Origin: Bradyrhizobium jicamae
GTDB taxonomy: Bacteria; Pseudomonadota; Alphaproteobacteria; Rhizobiales; Xanthobacteraceae
Direction of reading: 5' to 3'
Assembly (NCBI RefSeq): GCF_018130215.1
Contig: NZ_JAFCKQ010000013.1
Location: forward strand, 1-64,000
Length of the DNA: 64,000 bases
Part shown: positions 16,396 through 24,484 of the stretch, in pieces
Layout of the letters: each line of letters opens with the position of its first letter
How positions within the stretch are numbered: position 1 is the first letter of the stretch
Notes under the pieces: generated by a model
Databases searched by the model: none
Told to the model about the DNA's origin: nothing
Seen by the model: only the letters and a program-made list of their open reading frames with translations
Program-made: the position numbers and the translations under genes

Positions 16396-16899
16396 ATGAC
16401 CGGTGGTGATTTCGCGCGGCTGCTCGGCGAGTTCACGCTGTCGGCTGAATCAGGTGATGGCGCGCGCTTCGCGCGTCACTTCACCGAGGACGCGGTCTAT
16501 CACGACTACATCTATGGCCCGCACACCGGCCGCGCCGACATCGCCCACATGATGCAAGACCTGTTTCACCGCGATGCCACGGATTATCGCTGGGAAATGT
16601 TCGATCCCGTGTTCGACGGCCGTCAGGGCTATGCGTGGTCGCTGTCGAGCTTCACCTCGACGATTCCCCAATTCGCCGGCAAGCGCGTCGTGATCGACGG
16701 CATGAGCCGCTTCATCCTGCGCGACGGACTGATCGCGGAATACCGTGAATCCGTCAATGGTGGCGTCGCGATGGCGCAGCTCGGCGTCGAGCCGGAGCGG
16801 ATGGCAAAAGTATTCCGGCGCTGGACCGGCTGGCTCGAGCAGCGGCCGGAGACGCGGGATTATCAGGCGTGGCCGAAGGGCTCGCGCGCGAACCGATAA
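16396..16899 (+). CDS. NTF2-like/SnoaL-fold protein
   Basis: A 167-residue protein with the cone-shaped NTF2-like fold (FTEDAVYHDYIYGPHTGRADI ... DGLIAEYRESVNGG). ATG 16396 was chosen because GGGAGG lies 6 nt upstream. Family members are small-molecule isomerases, hydrolases or dehydratases, or simply ligand binders; no active-site residue can be assigned here. Just 31 bp separate it from the crotonase gene that follows, so the two are likely co-transcribed and may act on one acyl-CoA or polyketide-like compound (inference). Confidence 0.8.
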   Translation: MTGGDFARLLGEFTLSAESGDGARFARHFTEDAVYHDYIYGPHTGRADIAHMMQDLFHRDATDYRWEMFDPVFDGRQGYAWSLSSFTSTIPQFAGKRVVIDGMSRFILRDGLIAEYRESVNGGVAMAQLGVEPERMAKVFRRWTGWLEQRPETRDYQAWPKGSRANR

Positions 16900-16930
16900 C
16901 AACAGGAAAAGCAGGCAAAGGGAGATCGCC

Positions 16931-17740
16931 GTGAGCTACGAACACATCCTCTACGACATCAACGACAGGATCGCGACCATCACCCTCAATCGCCCGGACC
17001 GCATGAACGCCTGGACGGCGGTCATGGAGCGCGATGTGCGCCATGCGATGGAGGCGGCGGCGGGTGACGACAATGTCCGTGTCATCGTCCTGACCGGCGC
17101 GGGCCGCGGCTTCTGTGCCGGCGCCGACATGGAGGCGCTGAAGGGGATCAATCCCGACGAGATCAGGCGCGGCGAGAGCATCCCGTTCGACATGAATCGC
17201 CGTGCCGACTGGCAGACGCGCTACGCCTATTACGCGGCGATCCGGAAACCTGTCATCGGGATGCTGAACGGCGCAACCGCCGGCATCGGCCTCGTGCACG
17301 CGCTGTACTGCGACCTGCGCTTTGCCGCCGACACCGCGGTATTCACGACGGCGTTCTCGCGGCGTGGCCTGATCGCGGAGCACGGCATCAGCTGGATGCT
17401 ACCGCGGATCGTCGGCCACGCCAATGCGCTCGATTTGCTGATGTCCGCGCGGCGTGTGTCGGCCGAGGAGGCGCTGCGGATCGGCCTCGTCAACCGGCTC
17501 TACGCGCCCGATAGACTGCGCGAGGAGACCTACGCCTATGCGCGCGATCTCGCCGATTTCGTCTCGCCCAGCGCGATCGCCGTGATCAAGCGCCAGCTCT
17601 ATGACGTGCCGTTCCAGACGCTGGCGGAAGCCACCATCGACGCCAACCGCGAAATGCAGATTGCGCTGAAAGGCGATGATTTCAGGGAAGGCGTGGCGAG
17701 TTTCGTGGAGAAGCGGCCGCCGCGGTTTACGGGGACGTGA
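16931..17740 (+). CDS. Enoyl-CoA hydratase/isomerase (crotonase family)
   Basis: A 269-residue crotonase-fold protein. GTG 16931 is preceded by AAAGGGAG at good spacing. ITLNRPDRMNAW, GAGRGFCAGADM (oxyanion hole) and NGATAGIGL are classical motifs. The segment FSRRGLIAEHGISWMLPRIVG contains the Glu commonly serving as catalytic acid/base. The reaction is hydration or isomerisation of an enoyl-CoA in fatty-acid or aromatic catabolism. It is probably co-transcribed with the NTF2-like gene just upstream. Confidence 0.9.
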   Translation: MSYEHILYDINDRIATITLNRPDRMNAWTAVMERDVRHAMEAAAGDDNVRVIVLTGAGRGFCAGADMEALKGINPDEIRRGESIPFDMNRRADWQTRYAYYAAIRKPVIGMLNGATAGIGLVHALYCDLRFAADTAVFTTAFSRRGLIAEHGISWMLPRIVGHANALDLLMSARRVSAEEALRIGLVNRLYAPDRLREETYAYARDLADFVSPSAIAVIKRQLYDVPFQTLAEATIDANREMQIALKGDDFREGVASFVEKRPPRFTGT

Positions 17741-17819
17741 GAGGGCGAGACATCAATTTGTTGAACGAGCCCGGCTTCGTCACGAGAGAGCCCTGCCGGC
17801 GCCCATTGGGCTAGGGCGG

Positions 17820-17892
17820 GCAGCCTTCGCTGACTTCGCCACGATGGACTTTCGGGGCTTGCCGAGCCGCAGCTCGCGAAGCGAGTGAAGGC
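17820..17892. repeat. Imperfect inverted repeat downstream of tRNA-Ala
   Basis: Arms CAGCCTTCGCTGACTTCGC (near 17820) and GCGAAGCGAGTGAAGGCTG (near 17876) are about 19 bp with three mismatches, lying directly 3' of the minus-strand tRNA. It may act in 3'-end formation or be a repeat element; the spacer is GC-rich. Confidence 0.45.
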
Positions 17893-17968
<76 letters not shown>

Positions 17969-18148
17969 ATCGCGACCGGGTTATGCTGAGGATCCCGGCC
18001 GACAGTCGGGGCCATTTACAGTGCCGCCCAAGGTCAAGTCAAGAACAGTGAACCCGCGGCTTTTGGCCTTTTTGGCCGGGAACTTCCCTTGTTTGCGGGG
18101 GGATGAACCGATATCTAGCAACCTGTCCCACCCGAGAGCCCCCTCCAT

Positions 18149-18439
18149 ATGCGTGCCGTCCTCGATATCGTCCTCATCGTTCTCGACCTCTATGTCTGGC
18201 TCCTTATCGCGTCGGCCATCCTGTCCTGGCTGATTGCCTTCAATGTAGTCAACACGCGCAACCAGTTCGTCTCGGCGGTGGCCGAGTTCCTGTACCGGAT
18301 AACCGAGCCGGTGCTGCGCCCGATCCGCAATGTGATGCCAAATCTGGGCGGGCTCGATATCTCGCCGATCATCGTGATCCTGATCATCATGTTTATCGAG
18401 CGGGTGATCGCGTATTACATTTACCCGAACGTCATCTGA
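18149..18439 (+). CDS. YggT family membrane protein
   Basis: A 96-residue protein with two hydrophobic segments (residues 5-29 and 68-92) separated by a loop with RITEPVLRPIRNVMPNLGGLDISPI, the signature of YggT proteins (a P-x2-R-x-I region followed by G-x-D-x-S-P). Family members are linked to cell division and osmotic tolerance and often sit with a DUF167 gene, as here: the next gene starts 12 bp downstream, so the pair forms an operon. Confidence 0.92.
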   Translation: MRAVLDIVLIVLDLYVWLLIASAILSWLIAFNVVNTRNQFVSAVAEFLYRITEPVLRPIRNVMPNLGGLDISPIIVILIIMFIERVIAYYIYPNVI

Positions 18440-18451
18440 CCGCTCTCCTCG

Positions 18452-18772
18452 ATGGAGCCCTGGCGCTACTCGACCGAGGGCATCAGCATCGCGCTACGCG
18501 TGACGCCGCGCGGCGGCCGGGACGGTATCGACGGAGTCGAGATGCTGGCCAATGGCCGATCGGTCGTGAAGGTCAGGGTGCGTGCGATTGCCGAGGGCGG
18601 TGAGGCCAACCGCGCCGTGACCGAGTTGCTTGCAAAAGCGCTCGGCGTGCCGAAGGCCAGGGTCAGGATACTCTCCGGCGCCACCTCACGGCTCAAGCAG
18701 GTGGCCGTCGAAGGCGACCCGAAGGGGCTGGGCGATATCTTGAAGAAGCTGACTGCGGCCAAACCGGGCTAG
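18452..18772 (+). CDS. DUF167/YggU family protein
   Basis: A 106-residue protein with the DUF167 pattern: IALRVTPRGGRDGIDG at the N-terminus, VKVRVRAIAEGGEANRAVTELLAKALGVPKARVRILSGATSRLK-type core (shown here as its pieces VRAIAEGG, EANRAV, VRILSG, SRLK). The fold is small alpha/beta and cytosolic; function is not established. It follows yggT by 12 bp and precedes folD, from which it is separated by a dispersed repeat. Confidence 0.92.
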   Translation: MEPWRYSTEGISIALRVTPRGGRDGIDGVEMLANGRSVVKVRVRAIAEGGEANRAVTELLAKALGVPKARVRILSGATSRLKQVAVEGDPKGLGDILKKLTAAKPG

Positions 18773-18824
18773 TTTTCTGCGCGTTTTCCTCACGCGAACC
18801 GGTGACCAGTTGGCTCGAAACGCT
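18772..18824 (+). repeat. Dispersed intergenic repeat, copy B
   Basis: A 53-bp copy of the family with core GCGTTTTC-x4-ACGCGAACCGGT, ending TGGCTCGAAACGCT. It matches the copy at 41471-41525 in the same orientation and the interrupted copy at 15281-15365 in the other. It fills most of the gap before folD. Confidence 0.6.
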
Positions 18825-18844
18825 ACGAGAGACAAAGGACTGAC

Positions 18845-19729
18845 ATGACCGCCCGCATCATCGATGGAAAAGTCATCGCCGCCGAGCTTCGTGGCCGGGT
18901 CGCCGACGAGGTCGCCCGCGTCAGGCGCGATCACCAGCTGACGCCGGGGCTCGCCGTCGTGCTTGTCGGCAACGACCCGGCCAGCGAGGTCTATGTACGC
19001 AGCAAGCACACCCAGACCCAGGCCGCCGGCATGGCCTCGTTCGAGCACAAGCTGCCGGCGGATGTCTCCGAGGGCGACCTGCTGGCGCTGATCGCACGGC
19101 TCAACCATGATCCGCGGGTGCACGGCATCCTGGTGCAACTGCCTCTGCCTAAGACGCTGCACACCGAAACCATCATCAATGCGATCGATCCGGCCAAGGA
19201 CGTCGACGGGCTGCATCCGAACAATGCCGGGCGGCTGGCCGGCGGCTTTGCAGCGCTGTCGCCCTGCACGCCGCTTGGCTGCATCATCCTAACCAAGAGC
19301 GTGCATGCCTCGATCGAGGGAATGAACGCAATCGTGATCGGCCGCTCCAACCTGGTCGGCCGCCCGCTGGTGCAATTGCTGCTGAACGAGAATGCGACGG
19401 TGACGATCGCGCATTCGCGCTCGCGCGATCTGGCAAAGCTCTGTGCCCAGGCCGATCTGGTCTATGCCGCGGTGGGCCGCCCCGAGATGGTGCGCGGCGA
19501 CTGGCTGAAGCCGGGCGCCACCGTGATCGATGTCGGCATCAACCGCATACCGGTGCCAGGGGCGAAGCCGAAGCTGGTCGGCGACGTCGCGTTTCAGGAA
19601 GCGCTCGACGTCGCCGGCGCGATCACGCCGGTTCCCGGCGGCGTCGGGCAGATGACGGTGGCGTGCCTCCTGGTGAACACGCTGCGCGCCGCCTGCGCAA
19701 TCCACGGCCTCCCGGCGCCGGCTGTGTAG
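18845..19729 (+). CDS. folD: Bifunctional methylenetetrahydrofolate dehydrogenase/cyclohydrolase
   Basis: A 294-residue FolD of usual length. It oxidises 5,10-methylene-THF to 5,10-methenyl-THF (NADP-dependent) and hydrolyses this to 10-formyl-THF. Visible motifs are YVRSKHTQ (catalytic Tyr/Lys region), VQLPLPK, the PAKDVDGLHPNNAGRL folate loop, GRSNLVGRP (Rossmann NADP site), and ITPVPGGVGQMT near the C-terminus. ATG 18845 follows GAGACAAAGGACTGAC. It is separated by 72 bp from the DUF167 gene. Confidence 0.97.
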   Translation: MTARIIDGKVIAAELRGRVADEVARVRRDHQLTPGLAVVLVGNDPASEVYVRSKHTQTQAAGMASFEHKLPADVSEGDLLALIARLNHDPRVHGILVQLPLPKTLHTETIINAIDPAKDVDGLHPNNAGRLAGGFAALSPCTPLGCIILTKSVHASIEGMNAIVIGRSNLVGRPLVQLLLNENATVTIAHSRSRDLAKLCAQADLVYAAVGRPEMVRGDWLKPGATVIDVGINRIPVPGAKPKLVGDVAFQEALDVAGAITPVPGGVGQMTVACLLVNTLRAACAIHGLPAPAV

Positions 19730-19737
19730 CCCTTCTA

Positions 19738-19878
19738 CCTCGCCCCGCTTGCGGGGAGAGGTCGACATTCAAAGGCCGCTTGAATGTCGGGTGAGGGGTA
19801 CAGGTCCCCCGACCCTCGCGACTCGTTGAAGCAGCGCCTCACCCCGACCCTCTCCCCGCAAGAGCGGGGCGAGGGAGT
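19738..19878. repeat. Compound hairpin repeat (CTCGCCCCGC...GCGGGGAGAGG class)
   Basis: Intergenic mosaic between convergent folD and ppa. It contains CCTCGCCCC-GCTTGC-GGGGAGAGG (19738-19761), a perfect GACATTCAA/TTGAATGTC hairpin (19764-19788), and a second CTCTCCCCGC-AAGA-GCGGGGCGAG unit near 19849-19874. Related units lie at 30663-30692, 36204-36225, 46820-46862 and 51061-51081. It may double as a bidirectional terminator. Confidence 0.65.
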
Positions 19879-19894
19879 CCGAGGCAGCGTGCCC

Positions 19895-20425
19895 TCACTT
19901 CTTCTTCGCGCGGTCGATGCCTTCCAGGATCAACTTGCACGCTTCCTCGGCATCGCCCCAGCGCAGCACCTTCACCCACTTGCCCTTCTCGAGATCCTTG
20001 TAGTGCTCGAAGAAGTGCTGGATCTGCTGCAGCGTGATGTCGGGCAGGTCGCTGTAGTTCTTCACCTTGTCGTAGCGCTGGGTCAGCTTCGAGGTGGGTA
20101 CCGCGACGATCTTCTCGTCGCCGCCGGCCTCGTCCTCCATCAGGAGCACGCCGACCGGCCGAACGCTCATGACAGCGCCGGGGATGATCGCGCGGGTGTT
20201 GATGACCAGCACGTCGCAGGGGTCGCCGTCGTTCGACAAGGTGTGCGGGATGAAGCCGTAATTGCCGGGATAGCGCATCGGCGTGTAGAGGAAGCGGTCC
20301 ACCACCAGCGTGCCGGCTTCCTTGTCCATCTCGTATTTGATCGGCTCGCCGCCCACGGGCACTTCGATGATGACGTTGACGTCGTGGGGGGGATTCTTGC
20401 CGATCGATATGGCGTCGATACGCAT
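19895..20425 (-). CDS. ppa: Inorganic pyrophosphatase (family I)
   Basis: A 176-residue soluble pyrophosphatase, close to the usual 170-178. It hydrolyses PPi, pulling biosynthetic reactions forward. Motifs are YEMDKEAG, RFLYTPMRYPGNYGFIPHT and DGDPCDVLV, the last holding the metal-binding Asp set of family I. ATG 20425 with GGAG upstream was chosen; a longer in-frame ORF extends to 20545 but reads intergenic DNA. Confidence 0.96.
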   Translation of the reverse strand: MRIDAISIGKNPPHDVNVIIEVPVGGEPIKYEMDKEAGTLVVDRFLYTPMRYPGNYGFIPHTLSNDGDPCDVLVINTRAIIPGAVMSVRPVGVLLMEDEAGGDEKIVAVPTSKLTQRYDKVKNYSDLPDITLQQIQHFFEHYKDLEKGKWVKVLRWGDAEEACKLILEGIDRAKKK

Positions 20426-20590
20426 GGATTGCTCCGCGTTGCCGTTGGAAGTTGGGAAGGGTGCGATTTTCTTGTTTGGCGCCGTCAGGGCACGAAGCGG
20501 CATGCACCCGGGGCTCATTGCCGGGCAGGGCTTCGCGTGACGCACTCGGGCAGGTTTAGCCTTGCTGCAGCTGCGAGAGAAGCAGGATTT

Positions 20591-21100
20591 TCAGTTGGCC
20601 CAGGCGAAAGCGACCTTGTCGAGCGACTTCGGCCCGAACCGCTCCGAGGAGCGCGCCACCATCCGGCCGCCCAGCGCACGATAAAACTCAGTCGCTGCGT
20701 CATTGTCGGAGAGCGCCCAGATCACCATGCTCTTCAGGCCGCTCTGCACGAGGTCACGGCGGGCGGCGGCGAACAGGCGACGACCAAAGCCGAGCCCCTG
20801 GAATTCCGGCCGCAGGTAGAGCTCGTAGATTTCGCCTTCGAAGTGCAGGCTGCGGGCGCGGTTGCGGCCGTAATTGGCGTAGCCTGCAATCTTGTCACCG
20901 AACACCAGCACGCTGACGCGGCTGCCCTTGCGGATGGCGCTGTCCCACCATTGCGGGCCACGGCGGTTGATCAGCTTCTCGAGTTCTGCGCCGGGGATGA
21001 TGCCCTGATACGCGGAGCGCCAGGCTTCGTCATGGGTAGACGCCACCGCAGCTGCGTCTGCAGCTTTGGCCGGCCGGACCTCGATCAGCGTTGTGCTCAT
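20591..21100 (-). CDS. GNAT family N-acetyltransferase
   Basis: A 169-residue GNAT protein. EIYELYLRPEFQGLGFGRRLF gives motif A (here R-P-E-F-Q-G-L-G-F-G-R, the acetyl-CoA pyrophosphate loop), and NDAATEFYRALGGRMV is the motif B region. ATG 21100 starts the protein-like sequence MSTTLIEVRPAKAADA; an in-frame ATG at 21136 is less likely. It acetylates an unknown amine. Single gene, divergent from the hydrolase operon at 21376. Confidence 0.88.
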   Translation of the reverse strand: MSTTLIEVRPAKAADAAAVASTHDEAWRSAYQGIIPGAELEKLINRRGPQWWDSAIRKGSRVSVLVFGDKIAGYANYGRNRARSLHFEGEIYELYLRPEFQGLGFGRRLFAAARRDLVQSGLKSMVIWALSDNDAATEFYRALGGRMVARSSERFGPKSLDKVAFAWAN

Positions 21101-21375
21101 GACCCCAATCAAAGCAACTCGGACGGCCGCCTTCAAGGTCCATCGTTAATTATCGGTTAACATGTGGGCTTTTTGCATCACTGTGATGAGAACTTGTACC
21201 GAAAGAGGACAGGGATGCCGTCTGAACCGGCAGTCTGGTGCCCGGCCTGTGGGCAACGGAGGCCTCGGTGGTATGTGACAGGGCTGACACAACGGGAAAA
21301 TGCTCCCGGATCGATTCGCTGCCGGTACTCTGGGGGCCGATTCCAATCATTGCGCGACTACCGTCAAGGGTGCTC

Positions 21376-22263
21376 ATGCATTCGGTAAAAGTCCTGGTTG
21401 TAACTGTTGTCTTCGCCCTTCTCGGTGCGCGCACGGTCGTCGCGCAGCCGGCGCTGGGAGCGCAGGGCGCGGAGGAAGAGCCGGCGCGACGCCAGCAATG
21501 GCTGGTGCCCTCGCCCGATTCCGCAACGCCGGCGCATGCGCTGCTGTTTCGCCCCGGTGGCGACGGTCCGTTTCCACTCGCGGTGATCGCGCATGCCTCG
21601 ACGCAGAACGTGCTGCGGCGAGCGCAGATGCCGCAGCCGGAATATCGCGCGCTTGCCGTGTTGCTGGTCGCGCATGGCTTTGCGGTGCTGGTGCCGGAGC
21701 GACTCGGCCATGGCTCGACCGGCGGCAAATATATTGAAGATCAGGACGGTTGCGACGGGGCGGATTATGCGCGCGCCGGACACGCCACGGCGGGCGAGAT
21801 CGCGGTCGCGATGGACTATCTGCGCAAGCAGGCCTTCATCCGGCCGGACGGCACGATCATCATCGGTCATTCCGCGGGCGGGTGGGGCGCGCTGGCGCTC
21901 GCGAGCGAAAACCCGGTCGGCGTATCGCGCATCATCCTGTTTGCGCCCGGCCGTGGCGGCCGCGCCAATGATTTTCCGAACCAGGTCTGCGCCCCGCACA
22001 CACTGGTTGCGTCGGCGGCGGAGTTCGGCGCGGCTGCGCATATTCCAGTGACATGGCTGGTCGCGGCCAATGACAGCTATTTCACGCCCGCGTTCTCGCG
22101 CCGGCTAGTCGACGCTTTCGCCAAAGGCGGCGGGAGAGTGGATTTCCACGTGCTTCCCGCCTATGGCGGCGAGGGCCACTGGTTGCCGGAGACGGAGAAC
22201 GGCGTGAAGGCCGTGATGACCGAACTCGATCGGGTGCTGAAAGCCCAGCATGTGAAGCGATGA
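21376..22263 (+). CDS. Secreted alpha/beta hydrolase (dienelactone hydrolase-like)
   Basis: A 295-residue exported hydrolase with a signal peptide (hydrophobic VKVLVVTVVFALLGA, cleavage after VVAQ). The catalytic Ser is in IIGHSAGGWG; HAST after the first strand and PERLGHGSTGG are typical of dienelactone-hydrolase-like or X-Pro-peptidase-like periplasmic hydrolases. The C-terminal GGEGHWLP holds the catalytic His. ATG 21376 is preceded by AAGGG. The stop overlaps the next start (ATGA), so it heads a four-gene operon with DUF2269, SDR/DoxX and DCC proteins. Confidence 0.85.
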   Translation: MHSVKVLVVTVVFALLGARTVVAQPALGAQGAEEEPARRQQWLVPSPDSATPAHALLFRPGGDGPFPLAVIAHASTQNVLRRAQMPQPEYRALAVLLVAHGFAVLVPERLGHGSTGGKYIEDQDGCDGADYARAGHATAGEIAVAMDYLRKQAFIRPDGTIIIGHSAGGWGALALASENPVGVSRIILFAPGRGGRANDFPNQVCAPHTLVASAAEFGAAAHIPVTWLVAANDSYFTPAFSRRLVDAFAKGGGRVDFHVLPAYGGEGHWLPETENGVKAVMTELDRVLKAQHVKR

Positions 22264-22727
22264 CGCTTTTTTTCCTCGTCAAATATCTCCACCTGCTCGG
22301 CGCCATCGTGATCCTCGGCACCGGCACTGGCATCGCGTTCTTCATGCTGATGGCGCATCGGACCGGCGATGCCGCCTTCATTGCGCGCACCGCGGCGACC
22401 GTCGTGATCGCGGACATGATCTTCACATTATCGGCAGTGTTGTTGCAGCCGGTCAGTGGCGGCGTTCTGATGGCGCTGTCGGCGACCGGGATCGCCGAAC
22501 GCTGGCTGCTGGCCTCGCTCGCGCTCTACGCCGTCGCTGGTCTGTTCTGGGTGCCCGTCATCTTCATGCAGATCGAGATGCGTAATCTGGCACGGATGGC
22601 AGCGGAGAAGAACCAGCCGCTGCCGCCGCGCTATTTTGCGCTGTTCCGCCGCTGGTTCCTGTTCGGTATCCCCGGCTTCGGCTCGGTGATGATCATTCTT
22701 TGGCTCATGATCGCCAAGCCATTCTAG
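22260..22727 (+). CDS. DUF2269 family integral membrane protein
   Basis: A 155-residue protein with four predicted membrane helices. It opens FFLVKYLHLLGAIVILGTGTG, characteristic of DUF2269; the conserved His (KYLHLLG) could bind heme or metal as in related four-helix proteins. It overlaps the preceding hydrolase gene by 4 bp and is 7 bp from the SDR/DoxX gene. Function unknown; operon partners suggest membrane redox or lipid chemistry (inference). Confidence 0.85.
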   Translation: MTLFFLVKYLHLLGAIVILGTGTGIAFFMLMAHRTGDAAFIARTAATVVIADMIFTLSAVLLQPVSGGVLMALSATGIAERWLLASLALYAVAGLFWVPVIFMQIEMRNLARMAAEKNQPLPPRYFALFRRWFLFGIPGFGSVMIILWLMIAKPF

Positions 22728-22734
22728 GACCGCC

Positions 22735-24066
22735 ATGAGCAACCCGGTGCATTCGCGCAACATCCTCGTCTTCGGCGCCTCCGGCCTGATCGGCCGCTAC
22801 GTCACCGACGCTTTGCGCGCGTGCGGCTTCCGTGCCGTCGGGGTTGCGCGGCATTTGGCGCCGTCGCAAAGGCCGAGCGCGCTCGATATCGAGTTGCCCG
22901 TGATGTCGATGGATGCGGCGGCCCTGGCGCGGCTGATCCGCGAGCATGAGACGGATGTCGTCGTCAATTGCCTTGGCGTGCTGCAGGACGGCCCGGGCAG
23001 GGATACGCGCGTGGTGCATCGCGATTTCGTCGCGCGCCTGCTCGAGGCGATCGGCAGCAGCGGACGCGCCGTTCGCCTCATCCACATCTCGATCCCCGGC
23101 ACCGCCGATGGGGACCGCACCGCCTTCAGCAGCACCAAGCGCGAGGCCGAGCGGCTGATCGCAGCCTCCGGCATCGCCCATGCGATCCTGCGGCCGGGTT
23201 TCGTCGTTGCACCCGCAGCCTATGGCGGCAGCGCCATGCTGCGCGCATTGGCGGCGCTGCCGTTCGATCTGCCCGCCGGCGAGGTTGGCACACCGTTCCA
23301 GCCGGTCACGGTTCGGGACATCGCGGCGACGATTGCCTGGCTCGCGGCACGCGACATCACGGATGAGCGCGTGCGCGCGGTGACATGGGACCTGATGCAG
23401 CAGCAAGCGGTCTCGCTCGGCGGTGTCATCGCCCAATTCCGCTGGTCGCTGGGCACCGCGAAGCAATGGCGAATCACGCCACCGGCTGTTCTGATCGATC
23501 TCGGCGCCCGCCTCGGCGATCTCGCAAGCCGTCTGGGCTGGATGCCGCCGCTGCGTTCGACCGCGATTGCTGAATTGCGCCGCGGCGTCACCGGCGATCC
23601 CTCGGCCTGGATGAATGCAACCGGCCTCGTGCCGACGACGATCGCGGACGCCACAGGTGCGCATCCCGCCACCATCCAGGACAAATGGTTCGCGCGGCTG
23701 TTCCTGGTCAAGGTGCTGATCATCGCGAGCCTCGTGCTGTTCTGGTGCGTCTCCGGCTTCATCGCGCTGGTCGTCTCCTATGACGCCGCCGCCGGCATCC
23801 TGAACAGCCACCATTTCCCGCCCGCACTGGTCGGCCCAATTACGATAGGGACCAGCCTGATGGACATCAGCATCGGCGTCCTGATCGCATTCCGCCGCAC
23901 CGCCGCGTTTGGCCTGGTCGCAGGCATCGCCGCCTCGCTCGGCTACATGGTGGGATCGGCGATCCTCGTCCCTGACCTCTGGATCGAGCCGCTCGGAGCG
24001 TTGGTGAAGACCGGCCCTGCGATCGTGCTGATGCTGGTCGCGCTTCTGATTCTGGACAACCGATGA
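22735..24066 (+). CDS. NAD(P)-binding SDR fused to a DoxX-like membrane domain
   Basis: A 443-residue fusion. Residues 10-290 form an atypical SDR (VFGASGLIGRYV nucleotide loop; NCLGVLQDG). The C-terminal 130 residues form four membrane helices of DoxX-like type (starting WFARLFLVKVLIIASL). Such SDR-DoxX proteins are frequent in proteobacteria and often stand beside DUF2269 and DCC proteins, as here. Its stop overlaps the DCC start by 4 bp. Likely an inner-membrane reductase with unknown substrate. Confidence 0.85.
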   Translation: MSNPVHSRNILVFGASGLIGRYVTDALRACGFRAVGVARHLAPSQRPSALDIELPVMSMDAAALARLIREHETDVVVNCLGVLQDGPGRDTRVVHRDFVARLLEAIGSSGRAVRLIHISIPGTADGDRTAFSSTKREAERLIAASGIAHAILRPGFVVAPAAYGGSAMLRALAALPFDLPAGEVGTPFQPVTVRDIAATIAWLAARDITDERVRAVTWDLMQQQAVSLGGVIAQFRWSLGTAKQWRITPPAVLIDLGARLGDLASRLGWMPPLRSTAIAELRRGVTGDPSAWMNATGLVPTTIADATGAHPATIQDKWFARLFLVKVLIIASLVLFWCVSGFIALVVSYDAAAGILNSHHFPPALVGPITIGTSLMDISIGVLIAFRRTAAFGLVAGIAASLGYMVGSAILVPDLWIEPLGALVKTGPAIVLMLVALLILDNR

Positions 24067-24470
24067 CGAACTGGCCCGACGACGACGTGATCCTCTACGA
24101 CGGCGTCTGCATCTTCTGCTCGCGCTGGATCCGGTTCGTCATCGCGCGCGATTCCGCGCACATATTCCGCTTCACGCCGATCCAGTCGGACTACGGCACA
24201 CGGCTGGCGAAAGCATTCGGCATCGACCCCAACGATCCCGACACCAACGCCGTGGTCCATGGCGGCGTCGCGAGGATGAAGTCCGACGCCGCGCTGACGG
24301 TGCTGAGCCTGCTGCCCGGCTGGGGCTGGACCCGCGTGCTGTTCGCCGTCCCAAAACCGCTGCGCGACGCGATCTACGGCGTGATTGCACGTAACAGGTA
24401 TCGGATATTCGGAAAGTACGAGACCTGCTTCGTGCCGGATAGCGAGATGCGGGCAAGGGTGTTGGAGTAG
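24063..24470 (+). CDS. DCC-family thiol-disulfide oxidoreductase (DUF393)
   Basis: A 135-residue protein of the DCC family, named for the N-terminal D-x-x-C-x-x-C motif, here YDGVCIFCSRW (Asp, Cys, Cys). The fold is thioredoxin-like. The last gene of the operon, it overlaps the SDR/DoxX gene by 4 bp. DCC proteins are often encoded with DoxX-type proteins, which supports a shared redox task. Confidence 0.9.
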   Translation: MTNWPDDDVILYDGVCIFCSRWIRFVIARDSAHIFRFTPIQSDYGTRLAKAFGIDPNDPDTNAVVHGGVARMKSDAALTVLSLLPGWGWTRVLFAVPKPLRDAIYGVIARNRYRIFGKYETCFVPDSEMRARVLE

Positions 24471-24484
24471 CAATGATGGTGCGG

